From an uncultured Saprospiraceae bacterium (GTDB lineage Bacteria > Bacteroidota > Bacteroidia > Chitinophagales > Saprospiraceae), in the NCBI GenBank assembly GCA_937951685.1, contig CALFBG010000228.1:1-55654 (forward strand): DNA of 55,654 nt. The letters run 5' to 3'. Both the position numbers and the translations under genes were made by a program. Positions 25,201 to 31,928 of this stretch are shown here, piece by piece. The notes beneath the pieces are model-generated. The model ran no database searches. It was not told the DNA's origin and worked only from the letters and a program-made list of their open reading frames with translations. The stretch's first letter is position 1. Each line of letters starts with the position of its first letter.

Positions 25201-28200
25201 AAAACAATTGCGAAAGCCATCGCAGAAAAAACTGTGCTACGCACCCCTAATGGCAGTTACTTTACAGGAAATCCATTGGCGCAGAAAGGTCGATTAGCAT
25301 TTGTTTATCCAGGTTCTTCTACGGCTTATGCTGGTTTGGGTAAAGAAGTATTTCAACTTTTTCCGCAGTTGTTTCCGCATTTCGAGAGTATGGATTTGTC
25401 GCTTGATAAAATGTTGTGGACAGAATATTTATATCCAGAAACACAAAATCAAGCGGCCACTACGCCAGACATTTATGAGAATGCGATTGCGATGATGTCC
25501 GTCGGGGTATTTTTTGCAGCGTGTTTTTCACATATGTTGAGACAGTATTTTAAACTTGAGCCTGATCTTGCATTTGGATATAGCATGGGAGAGTGCAGCA
25601 GTATGTGGTACGCACTCAATGTTTGGAATCCTAAAGAATCAAAAGAATTTCAGGTTTCGCCAATTTTCAAATCTAAGTTTGCGGGAGACTTAAGTACCTT
25701 AGCAGAGCACTGGGGCGTGTCGATCGAAGCAGCGAAAGCACGTTGGGTAAGTCTAGTTTTATTGGCGCCGAGAGCGAGTGTGGTAGCAGCAGTAGCAAAG
25801 AAAGAAAAGGTATATCTTAGTTTTGTAAATACCGAAAACGAAGTTATTATTTCTGGAGATCGAATGGCTTGTTTTGCCATCGCCACCGAATTGGACTGTC
25901 AACATATTGAAGTTCCTTTTCAAAACGTTATTCACCATGAGTTTTGTCGAGCAGAAGAAGCAGGCTTATTGAAAATGCACGACTTGCCAACGCAGAAAAA
26001 AACGGGAATAGATTTTTATTCCAGTATCAATCAAGCGGTACTTCCATTGGATCGAAAAAAACTAGCAAAGAATGGTACAGAAGTTTGTTGTCGGATGGTG
26101 GATTTTCCACAGACTGTCAATCAAGTCTACGAATCGGGTGCGCGCATTTTTCTAGAATTAGGCGCTAGTGCTACTTGTACCGGATGGACGAATACCATTT
26201 TAAAAAATAAAGAACATTTAGCCTTAAGTATTAATCAAAAAGGAAAAACAACGGGACAGGCACTCGTCGAAGTTCTGGCTCAATTGTCGAGCCACGGGCT
26301 TGATTTGGATCTCTCGATGTTGTTTGTACAAGCTGCGGTGGAAAAACCACAGCGGAGTTTTATGAAAAAAATTATTCCTGGCGGTCAACGTATTTTTGAT
26401 GCTTTGTTAGCTACAACGCAACGCGAAAGATACTTCGCCGTTGCGCAACAGCGAAAAGTAAAGCAGAAAAGTTTGAGCTTAGTGAGTGTCGCTTCCGACA
26501 ACTTTGAGCGTGCACCAGAGACCACCAGTCATTTAAAAAATAACTTACCCAATATGGAAATCAATACCACAAAATCAGTACCTAGTCCTACGACCAAAAC
26601 GAAGTTAGCAGAGAATGGTTTGCCATTGCAAGACTTCGCTTCTGGAGAACAATTAGCTGGCAAAGAAATTATCTTTTCGCAACAAGATTTAGAAGAGTTT
26701 GCGACGGGTAAAATTGCGAAAGTATTCGGCGAAGAATATTCGATTATTGATACTTACGCACGTAGAGTAATGTTGCCAATGTATCCTTATTTATTAGTGA
26801 GTCGTGTGACGGGATTAGAAGGGGCGTTAGGGAAGTACGAACCCTCCACGATGCAGACGGAATACGATATCCCTTACGATGCTTGGTTTACGACGGATCG
26901 GCAAATCCCTTGGGCCGTTTCGGTAGAATCGGGGCAATGTGATTTATTGTTGATCTCTTACTTGGGGGTTGATTTTCAAAATAAGGGCGAACTCGTTTAT
27001 CGCTTACTCGATTGCACCCTGACGTTTGTTGACGATCTTCCTTTCGAAGGACAAACTTTACGATACGATATTTCCATTAATTCTTTCGTTCGTAATGGGG
27101 ACAATTTATTGTTCTTCTTTAGCTACCGTTGTTACGTCAAAGATCGCTTGGTCTTGAAAATGGACGGTGGCTGCGCAGGTTTCTTTAAGGACGAACAATT
27201 AGAAGAAGGTAATGGTGTCGTATATACGGATGCGGAGTTGGAGCTTAGGGCTAATGCTAAGAAACGAATCTTTACGCCTTTATTAAATACGACTAAAACT
27301 GCTTTTAGTAAAGAAGACTTACAACATTTGATCAATGGCGACATGGAGAAATGTTTCGGTAATGAATCTTATTTTGCGAACGGTCGCAATCCTTCTTTAC
27401 GGTTACCACCAGAAAAAATCTTAATGATTGATCGAATTACTTCGGTCGATTTACAAGGCGGTGCTTACGGCTTAGGTTACATCGTTGCAGAAAAAGATTT
27501 GAATGCTGATGATTGGTATTTCCCTTGCCACTTCAGAGATGATCAGGTATTGGCGGGTTCTTTACAGGCAGAAGGTGGTGGAAACTTATTGCGGTTTTTT
27601 ATGCTGATGTTAGGCTTACAACGCTTGATGAAAGATGCTCGTTATCAGCCAGTCTTCGATTTGCCACAAAAAGTACGTTGTCGCAAGCAAGTAACACCGA
27701 AGGATACGAAACTGGTTTATAAACTAGAAATCAAGTCCATCGGTTTAATTCCTAATCCACACGTGATTGGAGATTTAGAAATTATTTCAGATGGTGTCAT
27801 TACCGTTCATTTTGAAAACCTAGGCTTACAACTTCGAGAAAAAGATAATCCGTATTACCTCGAAAAGGAAACGGGAATTACAATTCCAGAACGCTCCAAG
27901 GCTGCTTTATTAAATGAGAAAGACATTACGACGTTTGCACTAGATAATTTATCAGCATGTTTCGGGGAAGAGTTTGCAGTTTACGATGGGCGCACTGTTT
28001 CGCGACAGCCCAATACAGATCTCCAATTAATTTCTAGAATTTTAAATATAGATGGGAAGCGACATGATTTCAGCAAGCCTTCCACGGCAATGGCAGAATA
28101 TGACGTACCGGTAAATGCTTGGTATTACGAGCAAAATTCCAATGTCACGATGCCTTACTCCGTTTTGATGGAAGTTGCCTTACAACCTTGTGGATTGCTG

Positions 28201-29055
28201 GGGGCTTATTTAGGCAGCACCTTGAAATTTCCAGATAAGAATTTATACTTCCGTAACCTAGATGGAGATGGCGAAATGTTTGACTTACCAACGGGTACGG
28301 ATTTCCGAGGCAAAACGATTGTCAATAAGTCAGTACTCGTTTCTTCGGTGGCTTTAGGCGGAACAATTTTACAAAATTATACTTTCGAGCTTTCTGTTGA
28401 CGGTCACGTTTTTTATAAAGGAAAATCTTCGTTTGGTTTTTTCCCAGGAGACGCATTGGCACAACAAGTTGGTTTAGATAAAGGACAGGAAGTAGCTGCT
28501 TGGTACGAAACAACTGGTTTGACCTCGCAAGATTATATGCAAATTAAATTGGATTCCCTTTACGGGAAAATGAAGCTATTCAAAGCACCCGCGGATAAGC
28601 CATACTATCGCCTCGCAGAGAACCAGCTCAACTTGTTGGACCAATTGATCATTGCCAAAGATCAGGGCGAATTTGGAAAAGGTTATATTCACGCTACGAA
28701 ATTTGTACACACTTATGACTGGTTCTTCACTTGCCATTTCTACCAAGATCCGGTTATGCCAGGCTCTTTAGGTGTTGAATCTATTTTGCAAGCGATGCAA
28801 GTATTTGCCTTACAACAAGATTTAGGAAAAGAGTTTAAAAATCCTAAATTTGTACAATTGGCGAACCACAAAACGGTTTGGAAATATCGTGGTCAAATCC
28901 TTACCGATGTAAAAGAAATGCATTTAGAAGTACACATTAAAACGATCGAGCAACGCGGTGCACAACTGGCGATCATTGGCGATGCTTATTTATGGAATAA
29001 CAAAACTAGAATTTATCAAATTACGGATTTAGCATTGGGAATTGAAGAAGCCTAA
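22297..29055 (+). CDS. pfaC: Fused PfaB/PfaC-type PUFA synthase, KS-CLF-AT-DH-DH
   Basis: A 2252-residue multidomain synthase. Ketosynthase at about 1-445: Cys196 in DAACATSLY, CHATGTPLGD, KSNMGHLLTAAG. Chain-length-factor-like KS at about 460-900: it lacks the standard triad and has FTVSCGDNSAFKAL with Cys665. Acyltransferase at about 1010-1330: FVYPGSSTAYAGLG and Ser1096 in GYSMGE. Two FabA-type double-hotdog dehydratases follow at about 1485-1840 (His1745 in CHFRDDQVLAGS) and 1860-2245 (His2147 in CHFYQDPVMPGS). In gammaproteobacteria the AT belongs to separate PfaB; here it is built in, as in myxobacterial Pfa3, but without the acylglycerolphosphate acyltransferase tail of Pfa3. The start is GTG at 22297, since TAA lies two codons upstream and KIAIIGMSGLFPG follows at once. 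Confidence 0.93.
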   Translation: MQKIAIIGMSGLFPGSSNVEDFWNNLMQEKDLTGIATDKDFGVAPEPFFEEKKGVVDKCYSLRGGYIRDFKFDPSGYQLSEQFLAKQDQLFQWSLFVAKEALRDSGYLGKADVLKKCGLILGNLSFPTSSSHKLMAPVYTQTLERALQQIFKDESIKVDAHQKTTPQNEVLQYTPSELVCEALGLAGNHYALDAACATSLYAIKLACDELLTGKSDLMLAGAVCASDQLFIHMGFSIFHAYAPSDKKFAPLDKKSGGLVSSEGAGIVVLKKLEDAERDGDEILAVIGGIGLSNDGRGKFLLSPNPKGQRLAFERAYTAEDVQAQNTSYLECHATGTPLGDVTEMNSIANFFEQHQVKPSLGSVKSNMGHLLTAAGMTGLLKVILSMQKNLIPPNINLTEAVVAENNWIDETQMILRPQAWEDQQKQAGINSFGFGGTNAHMVVQNYLEGTAPAPKEKTTVALVPMSIIGMEVHFGDCTKLADFYDSIYYGRQHFRALPDSRWKGFERNETLLKNYGFKNGKAPMGAYIEDFEIDLLRYKIQPKEAETLEAQQALILKVADQAIKDAGLVEGKNTAVLIAMESELAIHHYLARWDVSWQLQSALDNSGITLPAEAFSELEALCKNAMYFREGPQTPSQHTSFVGNIMASRIAALWDFSGPAFTVSCGDNSAFKALEIAQNMLSLGEVDAVVVGAVDFAGGLENILLRQQKDPINTAENPSLSFNKNDNGWLVGEGAGAIVLKRASEIKDEKVYATIQEIGAVKNNIDVDYQELAATGMQAEDEQEWQQLQATHPSRPLALGSVKANVGHTYAASGMASIIKTALCLHHRFIPAVPNWEAAKQKTPLAAAYYFPSYSRPWILREGQTERKAAVNGVGSLQVQLSEAAFVPQANNSFLQRNTTPLFLLKAADSNGMLQQLAALTLALETDQSLSSLTKQFFDKAQAKQTALCLALMGSTRKKLRAEIAFFQKTIAKAIAEKTVLRTPNGSYFTGNPLAQKGRLAFVYPGSSTAYAGLGKEVFQLFPQLFPHFESMDLSLDKMLWTEYLYPETQNQAATTPDIYENAIAMMSVGVFFAACFSHMLRQYFKLEPDLAFGYSMGECSSMWYALNVWNPKESKEFQVSPIFKSKFAGDLSTLAEHWGVSIEAAKARWVSLVLLAPRASVVAAVAKKEKVYLSFVNTENEVIISGDRMACFAIATELDCQHIEVPFQNVIHHEFCRAEEAGLLKMHDLPTQKKTGIDFYSSINQAVLPLDRKKLAKNGTEVCCRMVDFPQTVNQVYESGARIFLELGASATCTGWTNTILKNKEHLALSINQKGKTTGQALVEVLAQLSSHGLDLDLSMLFVQAAVEKPQRSFMKKIIPGGQRIFDALLATTQRERYFAVAQQRKVKQKSLSLVSVASDNFERAPETTSHLKNNLPNMEINTTKSVPSPTTKTKLAENGLPLQDFASGEQLAGKEIIFSQQDLEEFATGKIAKVFGEEYSIIDTYARRVMLPMYPYLLVSRVTGLEGALGKYEPSTMQTEYDIPYDAWFTTDRQIPWAVSVESGQCDLLLISYLGVDFQNKGELVYRLLDCTLTFVDDLPFEGQTLRYDISINSFVRNGDNLLFFFSYRCYVKDRLVLKMDGGCAGFFKDEQLEEGNGVVYTDAELELRANAKKRIFTPLLNTTKTAFSKEDLQHLINGDMEKCFGNESYFANGRNPSLRLPPEKILMIDRITSVDLQGGAYGLGYIVAEKDLNADDWYFPCHFRDDQVLAGSLQAEGGGNLLRFFMLMLGLQRLMKDARYQPVFDLPQKVRCRKQVTPKDTKLVYKLEIKSIGLIPNPHVIGDLEIISDGVITVHFENLGLQLREKDNPYYLEKETGITIPERSKAALLNEKDITTFALDNLSACFGEEFAVYDGRTVSRQPNTDLQLISRILNIDGKRHDFSKPSTAMAEYDVPVNAWYYEQNSNVTMPYSVLMEVALQPCGLLGAYLGSTLKFPDKNLYFRNLDGDGEMFDLPTGTDFRGKTIVNKSVLVSSVALGGTILQNYTFELSVDGHVFYKGKSSFGFFPGDALAQQVGLDKGQEVAAWYETTGLTSQDYMQIKLDSLYGKMKLFKAPADKPYYRLAENQLNLLDQLIIAKDQGEFGKGYIHATKFVHTYDWFFTCHFYQDPVMPGSLGVESILQAMQVFALQQDLGKEFKNPKFVQLANHKTVWKYRGQILTDVKEMHLEVHIKTIEQRGAQLAIIGDAYLWNNKTRIYQITDLALGIEEA

Positions 29056-29134
29056 GGTTTCTTCAAAGCAATTGTTTTGAGATAAAGAACTTCAAGGCTA
29101 TAATTCTATTTGAAAAAATTATAAAATAAATAAA

Positions 29135-30754
29135 ATGGAAGTAACATATAATGGCAACGCCACTGGGCTGCTTTGGAAAGGATCACCAAGAGAAATTGCT
29201 TTTGGCGAAACTGGTATTTTAGAAAAATTGCGGACGACAAACAAAACTTGCTTTGTCGTTAAAGACTTCAGAGGTCGGATTGGGTTTACGACGGATGGCA
29301 ATATCAGTACAGAAGGAAATGGCTTAGAAGTGGTGGCGATGGTCGCACCGATGACAGCAAGTCAACTTGGCGATGCTGGTTTTCGCAAGGATTACGGATT
29401 GAAGTACGCTTACAAAACGGGCGCCATGGCCAACGGAATTGCTTCGGAAGCCTTAGTTACCGAAATGGGAAAAGCGCAATTATTAGGTTCCTTTGGTGCG
29501 GCGGGTTTAGTCCCTCAACGTGTATTACAAGCGATTGAAACCATTCAGCAAGCCTTAGCTACACAAAGCTACGCGTTTAATCTGATTCATAGTCCAACGG
29601 AAGAAGCCTTAGAAGCGGGCGCCGTGAAATTGTATTTGGCACACGGTGTGCGAGTAGTGGAAGCCTCAGCTTATCTGAAATTGACACCCTACATTGTACA
29701 GTATCGAGCGGCTGGATTACGCAGAGACACCGCAGGAAATATTGTGATTGAAAATAAAGTCATTGCTAAAATATCTCGGAAAGAAGTAGCAACGCATTTT
29801 ATGCAACCTGCACCGGAGAAGATGTTACAGCAATTGGTTGAGCAAGGAAAAATTACGGCGGAGCAAATGGCGCTGGCGCGGGAAGTTCCGATGGCGGATG
29901 ATATTACGGTAGAAGCAGATTCGGGCGGTCATACGGACAATCGCCCCTTAGTGGCTTTATTGCCTTCGATCATTAGATTACGAGACGATATTCAAGCGGA
30001 GCGAGGCTACGCAAAACTGATCAGAATTGGTGCAGCGGGTGGCATTTCTACGCCAGCTTCAGCACTTGGTGCTTTTATGATGGGGGCGGCTTACATCGTA
30101 ACGGGTTCGGTGAATCAAGCTTGTGTAGAGGCAGGCACTTCTGAGCACGTTCGAAAGTTGTTGGCTAACGTAGCGGCTACCGATGTAATGATGGCACCGG
30201 CGTCAGATATGTTTGAAATGGGCGTTGAATTGCAAGTTTTAAAACGAGGAACTTTATTTGGGCCACGGGCAAAGAAGCTTTACGATTTTTATATGCGCTA
30301 CAAATCTATCGACGAAATTCCAGCGAAGGAACGTCAAAATCTAGAACAACGCGTATTTAAAAAACCATTAGAAGAGATCTGGCAGGCTTGTATCCAATTT
30401 TTTGAAGAAAGAGATCCACATCAAATCGAACGAGCGAAGGATAATCCTCACCGCAAGATGGCCTTAATTTTTAGATGGTATTTAGGCTTGTCCTCCAACT
30501 GGGCGAATGCGGGCACCGAAGGTCGTAATTCTGATTACCAGATTTGGTGTGGTCCGTCGATGGGCGCCTTCAATGACTGGGTAAAAGGAACTTATTTGGA
30601 AGCTTACGAAAATCGGAAGGCAGCAGACGTAGCGGAACAAATTATGAACGGTGCGGCTTACCTTTACCGGATTCAATATTTACGAGATCAAGGGTTGGTC
30701 TTACCAAATACATGGAGCCACTTTACACCCGCAGAAAAATTACAGCCAGTATAG
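29135..30754 (+). CDS. pfaD: PUFA synthase enoyl reductase PfaD
   Basis: A 539-residue FMN-dependent trans-acting enoyl reductase of the PfaD family (nitronate-monooxygenase-like TIM barrel). It supplies the double-bond reductions needed in some elongation cycles of the PUFA synthase. Family-typical stretches include LGSFGAAGLVPQRVLQAIE, EADSGGHTDNRPLVALLPS, RIGAAGGISTPASALGAFMM, GSVNQACVEAGTSEHVRKLL and the C-terminal GPSMGAFNDWVKGTYLE. Length is normal for PfaD. It is last in the operon, 79 bases after the KS-CLF-AT-DH-DH gene, and is followed by a rho-independent terminator. No desaturase is needed by this pathway and none is present. Confidence 0.95.
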   Translation: MEVTYNGNATGLLWKGSPREIAFGETGILEKLRTTNKTCFVVKDFRGRIGFTTDGNISTEGNGLEVVAMVAPMTASQLGDAGFRKDYGLKYAYKTGAMANGIASEALVTEMGKAQLLGSFGAAGLVPQRVLQAIETIQQALATQSYAFNLIHSPTEEALEAGAVKLYLAHGVRVVEASAYLKLTPYIVQYRAAGLRRDTAGNIVIENKVIAKISRKEVATHFMQPAPEKMLQQLVEQGKITAEQMALAREVPMADDITVEADSGGHTDNRPLVALLPSIIRLRDDIQAERGYAKLIRIGAAGGISTPASALGAFMMGAAYIVTGSVNQACVEAGTSEHVRKLLANVAATDVMMAPASDMFEMGVELQVLKRGTLFGPRAKKLYDFYMRYKSIDEIPAKERQNLEQRVFKKPLEEIWQACIQFFEERDPHQIERAKDNPHRKMALIFRWYLGLSSNWANAGTEGRNSDYQIWCGPSMGAFNDWVKGTYLEAYENRKAADVAEQIMNGAAYLYRIQYLRDQGLVLPNTWSHFTPAEKLQPV

Positions 30755-30838
30755 GCTCTTAGGATAAGGACTTACTTTTATAAAAAAATTTCTTGTCCTG
30801 AAATAACGATACAGGATTAAAACAACTTCATAAAAAAG

Positions 30839-30873
30839 AAAGCGGTGTTCACGAAAATGGGCATCGCTTTTTT
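30839..30873 (+). terminator. Rho-independent terminator of the PUFA operon
   Basis: AAAGCGGTG (30839-30847) pairs with CATCGCTTT (30862-30870) with one G-T pair, followed by a run of T. Position 85 bases after the pfaD stop and before the convergent TruC gene fits operon termination. Confidence 0.7.
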
Positions 30874-30907
30874 GCTAGACATACTTTACAATATTTACAC
30901 TTGAATT

Positions 30908-31600
30908 TTAAAAGCCAAGTATTTGAATCGCCTTTTCAAAACCAGGTTTTAGCGGCGCAAAAATATGCGTTTCTTTTTCTTGTTCGGGATGTTTAAAACT
31001 GAGGTGAGAAGCATGCAAGAGCATTCTTGGAATGCCTAAGTTGGTATGAAAGTATTTGTTGTGCTTCACGTCGCCGTGTTTTTTATCCCCAATGATGGGA
31101 TGACGAAGATGCGAAAAATGTCGGCGGATTTGATGCCACCTTCCTGTTTCGGGGCTCGCTTCTACCAAAGAATAACGAGCGGTAGGATAACGACTAATCG
31201 CTTCAAAAATCTCTGTTTCTCCGAGTTTGCTAAAATGGGTTACGGCATCTTGTTTGGTCGTACCGCGCGAATTGACCAACGGATAATCAATTGTGCCTTC
31301 CGCTTCGACGTAACCTCTAATAATTGCGAGATATTTTTTCTTGATCTGTTTATTGCGAAGTTGCTCCGAAAAATAACTAGCAGCGGCACTGGTTTTTCCA
31401 AAAATGAGTACACCAGAAGTCCCACGATCCAACCGATGAACCGGATAAATATGCTGGTTGATTTGATCTCGCAAAAGCTGTAAGATAAAACAGGTATCCT
31501 CACTGATATTCGTGCGATGTACCAGCATACCACTAGGTTTATTGATCGCCACAAAGTGCTCATCCTCTAGCAAGATGTGGAAAGGGGTAGTTTTTGACAT
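30908..31600 (-). CDS. truC: tRNA pseudouridine synthase, TruC type
   Basis: A 230-residue RluA-family pseudouridine synthase. The catalytic Asp is in HRLDRGTSGVLIFGKT, and INKPSGMLVHR, YSLVEASPETGRWHQIRRHF and HLRHPIIGDKKHGD are all family signatures. It isomerises uridine in RNA; the short form without an S4 domain and the overall pattern fit TruC (tRNA U65). It is convergent with the PUFA operon and shows no functional link to it. The start MSKTTPFHILLEDEHFVAIN is typical of TruC. Confidence 0.88.
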   Translation of the reverse strand: MSKTTPFHILLEDEHFVAINKPSGMLVHRTNISEDTCFILQLLRDQINQHIYPVHRLDRGTSGVLIFGKTSAAASYFSEQLRNKQIKKKYLAIIRGYVEAEGTIDYPLVNSRGTTKQDAVTHFSKLGETEIFEAISRYPTARYSLVEASPETGRWHQIRRHFSHLRHPIIGDKKHGDVKHNKYFHTNLGIPRMLLHASHLSFKHPEQEKETHIFAPLKPGFEKAIQILGF

Positions 31601-31928
31601 TTGTGGGTGCTATTTTTTCAGATACTTTAAGGTAATAAATTTGTCAGTATTGTTTTCAAAAACCGTGCGGACATAGTCTTTTTGTAGTGGTTTTGCACCA
31701 ACTTAAGTAGTAAAAAGCTAAGTTTTACCACCAAAAATCCCAATCGCTAAGCCTTAAGCGTTTTATTTTAGCTGAAAAATTGCATAAAGAATCAACGATT
31801 TTATTTTTTAGCTTGATTATTGCTAAATTTTTATCATATAATGCTTCCTTGCAAGAACTTCTATAAATAAAGTAATAAATTTGTCTTAGTACTTACATTC
31901 TATTCCATAAGAAAAACAAGTTGACAAT
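31601..31928. other. Intergenic stretch with a repeated promoter-like 14-mer
   Basis: The 328 bases separate the divergent truC and haloperoxidase genes. GTAATAAATTTGTC occurs twice on the plus strand, at 31632-31645 and 31872-31885, 240 bases apart. Both copies contain TAAATTTG, a match to the TAnnTTTG -7 box; the second (31876-31883) lies about 45 bases before the haloperoxidase start. No good -33 match stands at the usual distance from either. Confidence 0.35.

Noticed and set aside
31046-31483. 145-residue plus-strand open frame
   Set aside because: It is antisense to the clear truC gene, with no recognisable motif; a shadow frame.
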